NCBI GenBank assembly: GCA_040756375.1
Contig: JBFLZC010000007.1
Location: forward strand, 1 to 64,000
DNA length: 64,000 nucleotides
Direction: 5' to 3'
Origin: VGSG01 sp040756375
GTDB lineage: Bacteria > Desulfobacterota > Desulfomonilia > Desulfomonilales > Desulfomonilaceae
In this document: positions 8,046 to 18,366 of the stretch, piece by piece
Position numbering within the stretch: the first letter of the stretch is position 1
How the letters are laid out: each line of letters begins with the position of its first letter
Notes under the pieces: model-generated
What the model was told of the DNA's origin: nothing
The model's database searches: none
The model's input: only the letters and a program-made list of their open reading frames with translations
Program-made: the position numbers and the translations under genes

Positions 8046-11000
8046 CTATCTGCTGAGCAACTTCCTCCAGGTAGAGAGCCCCTGGAATCTGAGGTTCGAA
8101 GGATCAACCTCTTCCGGGCGAGGGGGAACTGTGACCTGCCATTTGCCCACGAGGACAAAAGGCGCCCAATAGTACGGATGGCTGGTGGCTTTGTCTTTGA
8201 GCAGCTTGAGCTTGGCCTGTCGCAGACCGTCAGCCTTGGAGCCGTCTTTCAGGCCTTTGTACATCTCGATAAAAAGGTTGGCCGTACTCTCGTCATTTGC
8301 CTGCCACATGCTCAGAATCACCGAATCCGCACCGGCAAAGAGGAATGCTCGTGCGAGTCCTTCCAATCCGTTATTTATGACCGCCTCCTGATCCGTTGGG
8401 GAGAGGCATGAAGAGAGCACGACCAGGTCCGCGTTGAGCTTGAGGCCGAAGACTTCGCCAAGCTGCAGGAAGCCATCGTTGTCTTTGTCACCATACAGAG
8501 AGAATACAATAGCCGGCTGCTGCCACAGTTTGCTCAGACCGCTGAGGAGAACTCCGTGAGTAGCCAAATGCACGTACCGGTACCGCCCGAGATCTGCCTT
8601 CTTGAACAGACTTTCCGTGGCTTCAGCGCCCAGGTAAACCTGGACCGGCCCTCCCATGAGCCGTGCGATCTCGGAGATTTCTTTGCGCGCGCCGGGCAAC
8701 GGCCGCAAATTGCTGCTACGCACGGTCTCGGACTTGGTGTTGAACGCGGCCAGGAGCCTGTCTGCGCCGGTGTTCAACTCCTTCTTGTGCTCTGCATCCT
8801 GATAAACTGCGTCGCCAAACGCTACCAGGCTCCAGCCGGGCTCCCTTCCCCGTTGCCTTGTACGGAGCCACGACAGCACTGACGCTGAAGGCGCGTAGCA
8901 AAACGCGTACTTCTCCACCAAGTAGCTCGGCTGGTCCGTGGGCGACCAGAAGCGTTTACCTGCGTGCTCTTTGGAGGACACGAGCATTTCAAACGGGAGC
9001 GATACCAGGGGACCGTGGGGAATTACGGTTACGGTCTTCTTGGTTGCCAGGAAATACTCCACCGGGCGTATCAGGCGATCGTAGAGCCTATAGGCGACAG
9101 ACACGTCCCAGTTCGCCTGAGTGTCGGACCGGTGAAGAGGTTTGATGAGCGTGCTGACGTCTCGTTCCAAGTCTTTCTCGGAGTAATCAATGGAAAAGGT
9201 GTGGAACCGGGTCTTGTCCATTGCGAAGATGTAGGTGTTACTCCGAGTCACCATAAACGCTATGACTGCTTCGTGGGGATCTATGGTCTCTTTTTGGAGC
9301 TGCTGGACAGACACCGGCCTCGGATAACGCAGACCGGCATACGCGGGGAACTCTTTGTTGAGCCTGTCTTTGAGTTCTCTAAATGCCTTTTCTTTTGCCC
9401 TCCGCTCTTCAAGGAGCTTGTTGATCTGTCCTTGATCGGGATTCGAAGCGGAGAGCTCCGTCACCAGCTTGCTGTCGAGTGTTCGGAGGGTCAGTCGGAG
9501 GCTCTTTTCCCGGATCAACAGCTCGTGGGGCAAATCCGAGAAGCTCTCCACGTTGATCCGTGAAAGCGTATTCTCGAAGGACGCGGCCTTGAGCCGCTCT
9601 GCAATCCGCAGAGCTTGATTGTCGTAAGCGCCTTCCGGATCTTTGCGCGCTAGCTGCATCAAAACCTTGAGCGTGGTCTCGAACAGCGCTCGTTTTCCAC
9701 CAAAGATGAAGTTGTCCTCATCCGATTCCTCAGCAATGTCCGCTTCGGTGGACTCGAGAATGGTTATGGCTTTGCGATAAGATTCGAGGGCCTCTCCGTA
9801 ACGCTTCTTGCTCTGGAGCGCCCGGCCCATGATGAAATAGGCTTTCCAGAGCATTCCCCGGTCTTCTGCGCACTGGGATATTTCCAGGGCTTCCTTGAGG
9901 TGCTCCACCGCCTCCTCGAAGGAGCCAAGAGTCGAGGTCACCAGTGCGATCTGAAGCAGGTTTTCGTTTACGCCTCGTTTGTCCTTGATCTTCGCGCGCT
10001 TCTCTTTTGCTTCCTTGTAGTATTCCAGGGCGACCCGCGGGCGTCCCAGCATCTGGTTGAGCGTGCCGACGCGAGTGAGTACTCGGGTTTCTTCTCTGGC
10101 GTCGCCGGTCTTCTTGGTGATGGCAAGCGCCTCCATTTGCCGCTTAAGCGCCTGCTCAGGGTCCCCTAACTTGCTGAGGATGTCCCCGAGCTGGATCAGT
10201 TCGCTCTGCTGCATGTGGGCATTGCGGATCTCCGAATGGACCCTAAGGGCATCCTCAAATGACTCTTGTGCCTTGGCATATTCTTCCAGTTGGTAGTAGA
10301 CGCTGCCGATCCGGTGATAAACCCGGCCAAGCGTGCTGTTGGTCCCGGCAACCTGAGCCATGGACAGGGATTTCTGGTAATGCTCCAGGGCCTGTTCGTA
10401 GTCCTTGAAGCCTTCGTAGATCTCACCCAGATGGAAATCGAGGTCACGAGCAAGGGACGCGGGAAGACCAAGCTCCGTTCGCAATTCCGTTGCTCGGCGG
10501 AGATGCGTGAGAGCACTCTCGTAATCACCCATTTTGGCCTGAGTAATGCCAAGTTCACCAAGAGCCCACAATTCTCCCTTGCGATCTCCCTGAGCCTTCA
10601 TGATCTCCAAGGTCTGCACAAGCAGCGAGAGCGCCTGATCGTATTGACCGGCTTCCTGGAGCACCGTCGCCATCTTCAGGCGAACCGCGGAGACGGATCG
10701 GGAGTCGTCAATTTCCTGGGAAAGCTTGAGAGCCTTTTTCAACAATTCCATTGCCTTAGCACTGTTCCGCTTGGCCCGCTCCAGCATTGCCAGTTCCGAG
10801 AGGATTGCTACATCCCCTCGGGGATTGCTGATCCGTCGGTTGACCTTCCATGCCTCTTCCAAACTGGAAGCTGCGGTTTGCAACTCACCTTTGCCAAGAT
10901 GCACACGTCCTATGCTCGCAAGGTCCGTGGCCACTCCGCGAAGATCCTGGATCTCACGATGCCGAGCCAGCGCGGTAGAAAGCTTGTCTAGGGCCTCAGC

Positions 11001-13121
11001 TTGAGACCCTCTCGCCGCGAGGACATTTCCCAGATTGGTGAGGATGTCGGCTTCGCCTTTCTTGTCGGAAAGCTCACGATAAACCTGAAGGGCCTGCTCC
11101 AAGTTTCGCACGGATTCGGGAATGCTGTTCTTGTGCTTGAGGATGTTGCCGATATTAGCCAGATTTGCCGCATATCCCCGGCGATCCTGAATTCCTTGGA
11201 GAAGATCTTGCGCTTCGCCGAAATACTTGAGAGCTTGCTCGTAATCGCCCGCGTTTTTGTGGTGAACCCCGATCGCGGTCAGAACCTTGCCTTCGCCCAG
11301 CCGGTCCCACGTTGTGCGATAGGCTTGAAGGGCTTGTTCGAACATGGCAAGGCCCTTTTCACGCTCACCGCGCTGCTCCAGCACCTGTCCGATCACCAGG
11401 TCGCAATCGGCCATGCCGCGAGTGTCATCAGTCTCCTCGAAGAGCTTTCGGGCTGCCTCGGCCGTCTTGAGCACCGGGTCGGACGCGTCCCTGGCCAGAC
11501 GGAATCGGGCAACGGCAAGCCTCACCCGCGCTTTAGTTCTGCGGTTCACGGTTGCTGAGGAATCTTGAGCCGCCTCTTTAAGCAGCTTCCAAGCGAAATC
11601 CACATCTCCCATGATTGAGTGGATGTCCGCCAAGAGAATGCGCGATTCAGTCATCTGGGTCGCGTCGTTGATCTTCTTGGCAAGCGCTAGGGATTCCTGC
11701 GCATACTCCAGGGCTTTTTGGGCGTAACCCTGCTGGAAATAGACTTCACCGACCAATAGGATGGCCGCACACTCCCCACTGGGATCGGAGAGCGCTCGAA
11801 AGTCGTTCAGTGCAGTTCCTGCCAGTCTCAGAGCCGCGCTGAAACGAGCTCTCGCTTCCTCGATCCTGGCCAGGGCGAGCAGAGCGCGAGCGGCCATTAT
11901 GCGATCCCCGGCCTGATTGTAAGAATTGAGCGCAGCCGAGACGCTCTTGAACGCAGCCACCATGTCTCCTCGGTTGAACGCGACCTGGCCGTTCACCAGG
12001 AGCGGAAGCGCGTCGAAATCGCTTTCGGTCTGACCGCTGAGAAAACTTTGGCCTTCTTTGACCTCCTTCTGCGCGGCTTTCAGATCGCCATTGAGCTGAT
12101 TCACATATGCAAGTCTGAACAGGGTTTCTCCCAATTCCTTGCGTTGGTTCAATTTGCGGTAAAGAGCTTCAGCTTTTTGAAAGCTCGCCTTAGCGTTCTG
12201 GTAATCGGACCGGGAAACTTTCATATTTCCGGTGAGGACATGAATGCGCGCTGCCTCCTTCTCATTGCCTTTCTTTACATAGAACGCGATCAAACGATTG
12301 TATTCGCCCACAGCCTCGGCAAAGTGATTCAACCGCAACTGACACGTAGCCATGTCCTCGTGCAAACGCGGCCGCTCCGCATCCTCGGATTCCGGCAAGA
12401 TTTTAAGGGCTTCCTGAAAGGCTTCCAGTGCCGGCTGAAAGCGATTTTGTCCCATCAGAATGCGGCCCATGAGCAAGTAATCGAGGCTTCTGGCCTTGGC
12501 ATTCTTCAGCACCTGATTTAGTTGAATCGAGCGCTGGAGGCTTTTGAGGGCTTCGTCATCCTGGCCAAGCTTATTGAACGCCTGCGCCATGCCGTACAGT
12601 GCAAGTGCTGCGGTCTTCTGATCGCCGGCCTTCTCGCTCTTCTTTAACGCGGCCCGAAACGCCTCAAGAGAAGGGGCATATTCTTCCTTCTGAAAGAGCG
12701 CCCGTGCGCTCTTGAGTGCGTCTCCCGCGTCACCAGGATCTGGCTGTTTGGGCTCAGGTTGCGGCGCTGGTTTATCCGGGGATGGGCCGCCGGTCGTCTG
12801 AGAAGCATCGGTTACGGATGTTTCCGGCGCTTGTGGCGCGACAAGCTGCGGTTTTGCGTTGCGATCTTTCTGTTCTTGGCTTGGCGTTGGCTTTGGCGCG
12901 ACCTGCGGCTTGGCGCCTTGGGAAGTGTCGGCATTGGCCAATCTCGCCGCTCGACCGCCACTTAGGAGTGCGTCAATAGGCGCGCCAACCGAAGGCCGGA
13001 TGTCCTTCGGCTCAGCCCAGGCGATACTCGGTAGCCCGCACAAGGCCTGAGAAATCAACGCGATTAAGGCGGCAGCTAAATATATGCTCGCCCTGCTCAA
13101 CTGTCGTCCGTCTTGATTCAT
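8046..13121 (-). CDS. Very large secreted TPR-repeat protein with C-terminal CHAT (caspase-like) domain
   Basis: Predicted 1691-aa protein. Start ATG 13121 has GCGAGG upstream and gives a signal peptide (hydrophobic IYLAAALIALISQALCG, cleavage near AWA-EP). A Pro/Gln-rich low-complexity stretch follows, then TPR-type repeats from about residue 135 to 1150 (units such as ALALYGMAQAFNKLGQDDEA), a charged coiled-coil linker, and a CHAT protease domain over roughly the last 350 residues. The CHAT dyad is present: His in HLATHG (about residue 1522) and Cys in VLSSC (about residue 1572), with NGLEGLARAFLFAGA and MWQANDEST after them. CHAT proteins are caspase-like cysteine peptidases; TPRs usually sense or hold a partner. 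Unlike the cytoplasmic TPR-CHAT of type III-E CRISPR, this one appears exported and has no cas genes nearby. Function unknown; surface or periplasmic proteolysis is an inference. Confidence 0.88.
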   Translation of the reverse strand: MNQDGRQLSRASIYLAAALIALISQALCGLPSIAWAEPKDIRPSVGAPIDALLSGGRAARLANADTSQGAKPQVAPKPTPSQEQKDRNAKPQLVAPQAPETSVTDASQTTGGPSPDKPAPQPEPKQPDPGDAGDALKSARALFQKEEYAPSLEAFRAALKKSEKAGDQKTAALALYGMAQAFNKLGQDDEALKSLQRSIQLNQVLKNAKARSLDYLLMGRILMGQNRFQPALEAFQEALKILPESEDAERPRLHEDMATCQLRLNHFAEAVGEYNRLIAFYVKKGNEKEAARIHVLTGNMKVSRSDYQNAKASFQKAEALYRKLNQRKELGETLFRLAYVNQLNGDLKAAQKEVKEGQSFLSGQTESDFDALPLLVNGQVAFNRGDMVAAFKSVSAALNSYNQAGDRIMAARALLALARIEEARARFSAALRLAGTALNDFRALSDPSGECAAILLVGEVYFQQGYAQKALEYAQESLALAKKINDATQMTESRILLADIHSIMGDVDFAWKLLKEAAQDSSATVNRRTKARVRLAVARFRLARDASDPVLKTAEAARKLFEETDDTRGMADCDLVIGQVLEQRGEREKGLAMFEQALQAYRTTWDRLGEGKVLTAIGVHHKNAGDYEQALKYFGEAQDLLQGIQDRRGYAANLANIGNILKHKNSIPESVRNLEQALQVYRELSDKKGEADILTNLGNVLAARGSQAEALDKLSTALARHREIQDLRGVATDLASIGRVHLGKGELQTAASSLEEAWKVNRRISNPRGDVAILSELAMLERAKRNSAKAMELLKKALKLSQEIDDSRSVSAVRLKMATVLQEAGQYDQALSLLVQTLEIMKAQGDRKGELWALGELGITQAKMGDYESALTHLRRATELRTELGLPASLARDLDFHLGEIYEGFKDYEQALEHYQKSLSMAQVAGTNSTLGRVYHRIGSVYYQLEEYAKAQESFEDALRVHSEIRNAHMQQSELIQLGDILSKLGDPEQALKRQMEALAITKKTGDAREETRVLTRVGTLNQMLGRPRVALEYYKEAKEKRAKIKDKRGVNENLLQIALVTSTLGSFEEAVEHLKEALEISQCAEDRGMLWKAYFIMGRALQSKKRYGEALESYRKAITILESTEADIAEESDEDNFIFGGKRALFETTLKVLMQLARKDPEGAYDNQALRIAERLKAASFENTLSRINVESFSDLPHELLIREKSLRLTLRTLDSKLVTELSASNPDQGQINKLLEERRAKEKAFRELKDRLNKEFPAYAGLRYPRPVSVQQLQKETIDPHEAVIAFMVTRSNTYIFAMDKTRFHTFSIDYSEKDLERDVSTLIKPLHRSDTQANWDVSVAYRLYDRLIRPVEYFLATKKTVTVIPHGPLVSLPFEMLVSSKEHAGKRFWSPTDQPSYLVEKYAFCYAPSASVLSWLRTRQRGREPGWSLVAFGDAVYQDAEHKKELNTGADRLLAAFNTKSETVRSSNLRPLPGARKEISEIARLMGGPVQVYLGAEATESLFKKADLGRYRYVHLATHGVLLSGLSKLWQQPAIVFSLYGDKDNDGFLQLGEVFGLKLNADLVVLSSCLSPTDQEAVINNGLEGLARAFLFAGADSVILSMWQANDESTANLFIEMYKGLKDGSKADGLRQAKLKLLKDKATSHPYYWAPFVLVGKWQVTVPPRPEEVDPSNLRFQGLSTWRKLLSR

Positions 13122-13212
13122 CGTGTTTTCACCCTCGCCGGAGAGTGCATTTTCTGAGGCTAGGAACTCGAGGCGGGACCCGCTAGCCCGATAAGCCTGA
13201 GTTCGTGAAAGC

Positions 13213-14043
13213 TCACGAGTCGGATGCACTTCGACCCGCTCTCGGAGGCGCCGGTTCTGTGGAAAACCGTATCCGAAGGAAGATCGCGGCTCCGAGTGCG
13301 ATCATCCCCAGACACAGGAGCTGGCCCATAGTGAACCAGGTAAAGAGGTAGCCCACCTGCACGTCCGGCTCTCGGACGAATTCCACGGAAAACCTGAAAA
13401 TTCCGTACAAAATGAGAAACGCCGCACTTAAATAGCCGGTGTGACGAACCCTGGTTCGGAGCCACCAGAGAACGCCGAACAACACCGGACCTTCGAGAAA
13501 TGATTCATACAATTGGGATGGATGGCGAGGCGCGGGCCCGGCTATGGGAAAGACTATCCCCCAAGGAAGGTCGGTTACTCGACCATACAACTCACCGTTA
13601 ATGAAGTTTCCGATCCGCCCGAACATAAGGCCTATAGGTGTGGCCAAAGCTGCGATGTCCGTGAGCTCGAGGAACGGAGCCTTATACCGCCGCATGAAGA
13701 GTACGCCTGCGACAATAATTCCTATCAAACCTCCATGAAAGCTCATTCCGCCATGCCACAACGCGAAAATTTCCCAGGGCGCTTCCAGATAAGCTCTGAA
13801 ATTGTAAATGAGCACATACCCGACCCGCGCGCCGATCAACAGTCCCAGTATCATGTAGAAGAGAAAATCGTCCGCTGCTTCTACCGGAATCGGCCCCTGC
13901 CTACGCTTCAACTCGGATCGAATAATGAAATAGGCCACAATGAATGCGATCAGGTACATCAGGCCGTACCATCTGAGTTCAAAGGGCCCGATCCGCCAGA
14001 GCACCGGATCGATGAAATGATAGGGCGCGTCAGATGGACTCAT
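13213..14043 (-). CDS. lgt: Prolipoprotein diacylglyceryl transferase
   Basis: Inner-membrane enzyme transferring diacylglycerol from phosphatidylglycerol to the lipobox cysteine of prolipoproteins; 276 aa with about seven membrane segments. Diagnostic features: ELRWYGLMYL near the N-terminus, GARVGYVLIYN, HGGMSFHGGLIG and the Lgt signature GRIGNFINGELYGR, then HPSQLYE. The ATG at 14043 follows a minus-strand methyltransferase gene after 98 bp, and the TPR-CHAT gene follows 91 bp downstream, so the three could share transcripts. Its substrates would include the LptE-like lipoprotein encoded at 4579. The C-terminal tail after the last helix is short and basic. Confidence 0.96.
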   Translation of the reverse strand: MSPSDAPYHFIDPVLWRIGPFELRWYGLMYLIAFIVAYFIIRSELKRRQGPIPVEAADDFLFYMILGLLIGARVGYVLIYNFRAYLEAPWEIFALWHGGMSFHGGLIGIIVAGVLFMRRYKAPFLELTDIAALATPIGLMFGRIGNFINGELYGRVTDLPWGIVFPIAGPAPRHPSQLYESFLEGPVLFGVLWWLRTRVRHTGYLSAAFLILYGIFRFSVEFVREPDVQVGYLFTWFTMGQLLCLGMIALGAAIFLRIRFSTEPAPPRAGRSASDS

Positions 14044-14141
14044 GCAGGTATCCGATTGTGGCGATATCGGTGCATAAACACCGCTTCAAATCCATCAAAT
14101 AGACTTTTCCCAGAGCAGCCGCAGTCGCTGCTTTGCGTAGC

Positions 14142-14978
14142 TTACGAGCCCCCGAATTGCTTCTCGCCGAGCAATTTCTCCAGCTTGCAAACCTTCTCGT
14201 CCGCGATGCGGACCATGTTGCCCATCTTGCGGAAGATGCCTCGGATAATCTTTGCGTCTCGATTATCCATCTGCGCGCTGTTCAGGATGCGCCTGATGTC
14301 ACGCATCATGCGCAAGGGACCGGTTTTCTCCAGAAAGCCGGCTCGGGTCAGCACAGTCTGAACGTGCTGGAACATGGCTTCGCGCTCTTCTACCGAAGCA
14401 GGCTGGAATGCGCGCATCTGGACGCCCCGAGGGCGGCATGCACGCTTGAAGATTTCATAGGCCGTGATCGCGCAGGCATGGGCGATATTCATCGACGCGA
14501 AATCCGCGTCCGTGGGGACCACCATGTGATGCGTGCACAGCTTGATCTCCTCATTGGTAAGGCCTCGGGCTTCCCTGCCGAACACACAAGCGACCGGCCC
14601 TACTCGGGCTCGTTCCATGAGCTCAGGGATCGTATCTTCGGGTGTACGCGCGCTTGACCTCTTTCGTCCCAGCCTGGCCGAGGTTCCTACCGCCATGAGG
14701 CATTGGCTTAGCCCTTCCGCAAGGTCAGAGGTTCGACGGGCTTGCTCCACCACGTCATAAGCTCCGGATGCCATAAAGTCGGCATCGGTCTTAGGTCCAC
14801 ATTCGGTTGAAGAAACCAACACAAGGTTCCTCAATCCCATATTTTTCATGACACGGGCTACCGACCCGATGTTCCCGGGATGGCTGATTCCTACCAGAAC
14901 GATCCGTACATTTCCCAGAGCCACAGCCCAGTCAGGATGAACCGCGAAGCCTCGCTGAACCTTTTTCGACACACTCAT
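14142..14978 (-). CDS. SpoU/TrmH-family RNA 2'-O-methyltransferase, TrmJ-like
   Basis: SPOUT-fold methyltransferase of 278 aa, probably methylating the 2'-OH of a tRNA or rRNA nucleotide with S-adenosylmethionine. The three SpoU motifs are visible: motif 1 VGISHPGNIGSVARVMKNMG, motif 2 CVFGREARGLTNEEI, and motif 3 with PTDADFASMNIAHACAITAYE. A C-terminal helical extension (FQHVQTVLTRAGF, RRILNSAQMD) is like that of TrmJ, which modifies tRNA position 32. ATG 14978 was chosen because homology to the fold starts shortly after; its ribosome binding site is poor, and the open frame upstream to 15149 looks non-coding. First gene of a minus-strand run with lgt. Confidence 0.88.
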   Translation of the reverse strand: MSVSKKVQRGFAVHPDWAVALGNVRIVLVGISHPGNIGSVARVMKNMGLRNLVLVSSTECGPKTDADFMASGAYDVVEQARRTSDLAEGLSQCLMAVGTSARLGRKRSSARTPEDTIPELMERARVGPVACVFGREARGLTNEEIKLCTHHMVVPTDADFASMNIAHACAITAYEIFKRACRPRGVQMRAFQPASVEEREAMFQHVQTVLTRAGFLEKTGPLRMMRDIRRILNSAQMDNRDAKIIRGIFRKMGNMVRIADEKVCKLEKLLGEKQFGGS

Positions 14979-15356
14979 ATGATGAGTAGCTCTCGTGCTC
15001 CTGTTCAAACGATTCAGCGGCCCGCCTTTGCCCCGTACGGCTCTTCTTGCGATGCTAATCGTACCAAGACGATCCCGCGCGCTTGCGTCTGAGGTCAGAG
15101 CCCGCCAAGATGCGATCGGAGGGCCGCTCAGGCCGCTGTCCGGCGCCACGGAAAATAGTATTTCAATGGATGATTGTCAAGCAACATCAGGTAAAAAGGT
15201 GGATTTGTTCATGTAGTATATCTGCTTTAGCTGGGGAGAGGCTGAGGAAGGTGTCGAGTTCTACGGCAGAGAGACCTGTGAGACCATTTCTGAGTTGAGA
15301 GGGTTGAATGAGAGATACCTGCCGCGTACCGCGGCGAACTGAAATCGGGGACCAGG

Positions 15357-16883
15357 CTACTTCACCAACGGCTCCCAAACCGAGAATCCATTAAGGGCAT
15401 ACCAAGGCGCCATTATCAGGACGCTCCAGAGTATTGCAGCTACCATTGTAGGAATACCTACCTTCATATAATCCGACATGCTGAAAGCGCCGGTGCTGTA
15501 TGCCACAACGCCTGCGACCACCTGCGTCGGAATGATGAACGCGAATGTGTCCACATTTGCAACGAGAAGAGTAAACGCGACGGTATTCATCCCGAGCAGC
15601 GGCGCCATCTCCATGAGAATAGGCGCGAGCAGGGCAACGGCCGCTATGTTGCTTAACATTCCTAGTCTGATGAACTGAGTGGCAGCCATCATCATGAACA
15701 GAACAACGATCCACCCGTTGCCTTGAACCGCAGGAAGAAGCAGTAAGGCAAGATGCTTGGCCAGGCCTGTGGATGCCATGGCAGCGGACAGCGACAGAGC
15801 GCCTCCGAGGAGGAGCCACGTTCCCCAAATTGTCTTGCTTTGAATCAGACGCCAATTAAACGGAAACACCCCGGGTATGAAAAAGACTCCTACGGCAATA
15901 AGGGCCACCATTCCGGTTTTAATCTTGTGGAAATCCTCAAGTGCCCACATGATCGCGGCAAAACCGAAAATGCCGAGAATGACCCATTCATGAGCCTTGG
16001 TGGGGCCAAGCTCGGCATTCTCCTTGGATATTCTCGCGAGTCCTCCAGGGACCTCAACCGCACTACACCGGAAAACGGAGCTGACAATCCAGTACATGAT
16101 CGGATAAAGACCGATTATGGGAAGGTGCAACCAGAGCCATTGGATCCACGAGATCCGTACCCCCAATTGCTTGTCAAAAAGCCCGACCATGAGCACATTC
16201 GGCAGATGAGCCGTGAGAAACAGAATGCCCCCGACCATGGTGGCATAGACAATACAAGAGATCACGATAGCTTTCTTCGCGTTTTGTTCAGCCGGAGTAT
16301 CACCAAACAGACCGATGACGCCATTGACGATCGGTAAGACCGTAGTTGATCTCGCATTTGCAGCGGGAACTACCAGCCCGAGGGCCATGTTCGTTGCGAA
16401 TAGCCCCATTATGATTTGCTTGGCTCGCGTAGCCCTCATTTTGGAAAGTATCGTCAAAGCAATTCGGGTGTCGAGTCGTGCGGCAGACAAAATCGCCGCA
16501 AAGAGAAAAGCACCGAGAGTCAAGAAAGTTACGTCCAGGACGAACCCTCCAAATGCTTCGGGTATCCGAGGGATAGCCTTTGTCACCACGAGAAGCATCG
16601 GGATCATCAGCCCTGTTACACCGACAGGCATGCCCTCGCTCACCCACATGATCGATGCCCAGACAACCACTGCAAGAGTTGCCTGAGCAGGATACGAGGG
16701 AATCACTTGTCCAAAATCTACAAGCCACAGGATTGCGGCCCAAGCTGCCCACGCGGCCACGTACCCGATGACCGTTTTGTCGGGGTGCGTTCCTTGCGTT
16801 CGGATGTTTTCGAGCCAATAACCTAACGGGCCCCTTGCCGAAAGAATTGCGTCGTCCGCGCTTATGCTCTTCGTTTCTTGCAT
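15357..16883 (-). CDS. DASS/SLC13-family anion transporter
   Basis: Predicted inner-membrane symporter of 508 aa with about twelve to fourteen hydrophobic segments. The family (divalent anion:Na+ symporters) carries dicarboxylates, sulfate or related anions. Supporting sequence: VWASIMWVSEGMPVGVTGL, FLTLGAFLFAAILSAARLDTR, a first substrate-loop region around NARSTTVLPIVNGV, and the second half with WLLLGGALSLSAAMASTGLAK. The serine in the classic SNS motifs is not clearly conserved, so the substrate is uncertain. The N-terminus has about 35 polar residues before the first helix. The GGAG-type signal near the ATG is modest. The downstream gene on this strand is the TrmJ-like gene, with a 378-bp gap, so it is probably a separate unit; the sulfotransferase gene lies upstream. 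Confidence 0.85.
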   Translation of the reverse strand: MQETKSISADDAILSARGPLGYWLENIRTQGTHPDKTVIGYVAAWAAWAAILWLVDFGQVIPSYPAQATLAVVVWASIMWVSEGMPVGVTGLMIPMLLVVTKAIPRIPEAFGGFVLDVTFLTLGAFLFAAILSAARLDTRIALTILSKMRATRAKQIIMGLFATNMALGLVVPAANARSTTVLPIVNGVIGLFGDTPAEQNAKKAIVISCIVYATMVGGILFLTAHLPNVLMVGLFDKQLGVRISWIQWLWLHLPIIGLYPIMYWIVSSVFRCSAVEVPGGLARISKENAELGPTKAHEWVILGIFGFAAIMWALEDFHKIKTGMVALIAVGVFFIPGVFPFNWRLIQSKTIWGTWLLLGGALSLSAAMASTGLAKHLALLLLPAVQGNGWIVVLFMMMAATQFIRLGMLSNIAAVALLAPILMEMAPLLGMNTVAFTLLVANVDTFAFIIPTQVVAGVVAYSTGAFSMSDYMKVGIPTMVAAILWSVLIMAPWYALNGFSVWEPLVK

Positions 16884-16944
16884 GTCAGGCCTCCCCGTGT
16901 AAGGGGTCTGCGGGACACGACCCCATTGGACGATTCATGACATT

Positions 16945-18087
16945 TCAGCTCCCATACCGCCGTTTGATGCCAAAATGCTCTTTCCATTTCTTCGGCGCGC
17001 GAAAACCGACAATATATTCTTCGTCAGGATTTCCCTGGGGAAATTCATGGGTGACATCTTGATCCGTCCAGATTCCTTTCTGCTTGCGCACCAGCCTTTG
17101 CTCCACAAGCCAGTCACGATAACTATCAAAAGCAATGTGTCCCCCGGGTCCGTCGAGGCGGGCTGCCCTAATCCTGCCGTCCAGTTCGTTCCAAAGCGTG
17201 CGATCAGGTTCTGATATTTCTATCGGGTCCACGTCCAACTCATATCCGTATTCCTTGTGGGTTTGTCCCGCGACCGCCGCGTAAATCTGCTGATCTCTCA
17301 CACTGAGCAGGTGTTTATGAATGCCGACATATCGGTCTGATACGGGATGTCCTAACGGAGCATGGTCACGCTGTTTGCCACGCGCGTTCGCTAGAGGGGT
17401 GCGGTGGAATTCAAGCATTTCAGAGTGATATGTTTCGCCCAAGAAGTCGCACACGGCTTTGAGTACTTGTTCCGGTTTTCGCACAAGTTCTTCATATCTG
17501 ACATCGAACCATGTTGAGGAATCGAGACAGCTCCTGAACGGTTTCACGAAACTGTTCGCCAGATCCCACGTGTGAGCCGCACCGTAGATATGACCGGCCC
17601 CGAATGCAGATTCGAGACTCGTTGCGCTCGCATCCCGGCCGTCCCGCACGATAAAAACAAATTGGGCATTCGGGAAATTCTCCCTGATTTGTGGAACGAA
17701 GAAGAGGTTGTTCGGAGTCTTTTGCCCCCAGCGGGGCTTCCTTCCATTTTCCTGGGTATACCGATAGTGCATAGCAGCATAAATTCCAGCAAAGCTCCTC
17801 TCCAACGCCAACGAGATGATTGTGTCTACCGCGTTCATGGGGTTCAAACTCATGCCCCACATTGGCTGGTTCAGTCCAAAGAGCATCTCCGCCGCCAGGG
17901 TGCGGAGGTTCCCGGCAATGCCAAGATCTCCGTACGTATACCTCCAGGGGTAGATGCGCGGAAAAAGCCAACCAACTTCAGGGAATGCTATCCGTGGATG
18001 ACAACCCAGCATTGCCATGAGGAGCGTGGTGCCGGACCGTTCGTACCCGACCACGAATATGGGGCGCTCTGGCAGCTCTATTGCCAT
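16945..18087 (-). CDS. Sulfotransferase-family protein
   Basis: Predicted PAPS-dependent sulfotransferase of 380 aa. The 5'-phosphosulfate loop is FVVGYERSGTTLLMAMLG right at the N-terminus, and the 3'-phosphate-binding region is FVFIVRDGRDASATSLESAFG near residue 150, both with the expected Arg/Ser residues. The C-terminal 100 residues are an extra charged domain not needed for the fold. ATG 18087 has AGGAG six bases upstream; the longer frame to 18138 is unlikely. Neighbours are an anion transporter downstream and a Crp-like regulator upstream on the same strand, but no APS kinase gene is close. The acceptor (carbohydrate, lipid or small molecule) cannot be told. Confidence 0.85.
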   Translation of the reverse strand: MAIELPERPIFVVGYERSGTTLLMAMLGCHPRIAFPEVGWLFPRIYPWRYTYGDLGIAGNLRTLAAEMLFGLNQPMWGMSLNPMNAVDTIISLALERSFAGIYAAMHYRYTQENGRKPRWGQKTPNNLFFVPQIRENFPNAQFVFIVRDGRDASATSLESAFGAGHIYGAAHTWDLANSFVKPFRSCLDSSTWFDVRYEELVRKPEQVLKAVCDFLGETYHSEMLEFHRTPLANARGKQRDHAPLGHPVSDRYVGIHKHLLSVRDQQIYAAVAGQTHKEYGYELDVDPIEISEPDRTLWNELDGRIRAARLDGPGGHIAFDSYRDWLVEQRLVRKQKGIWTDQDVTHEFPQGNPDEEYIVGFRAPKKWKEHFGIKRRYGS

Positions 18088-18366
18088 TTCTTTCTCCTCT
18101 CTGCCACGCGTTTCTGGCAAATCATACCGAACGCGCAATCGAAAGAATGTCGGCCAGGCGACAACGGTCTATTTTTTCCGGAAGAGGGTACTGATAGGCC
18201 GCGAAAGCTCAGAGAAATCCCTTGCCACCGCCTTCCGCGGGGTTCAGGCCGTGTATGGAGGAAACCGGCTATTTCAAAGCGATGGAGGCAGAGGAAATCT
18301 GTGTTGCGGATACCGTTACGAGGAAGAAGGAACGGTTTTGCGTAGGATCAACTGGCAAGAACCCAG

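Noticed and set aside
8046..13121. TPR-CHAT protein as part of a type III-E CRISPR system
   Set aside because: No cas gene or CRISPR array in the window, and this protein has a signal peptide.
18088..18366. Short plus-strand frames between the sulfotransferase and Crp genes
   Set aside because: No convincing ribosome binding site and no domain; probably leader sequence of the minus-strand sulfotransferase gene.
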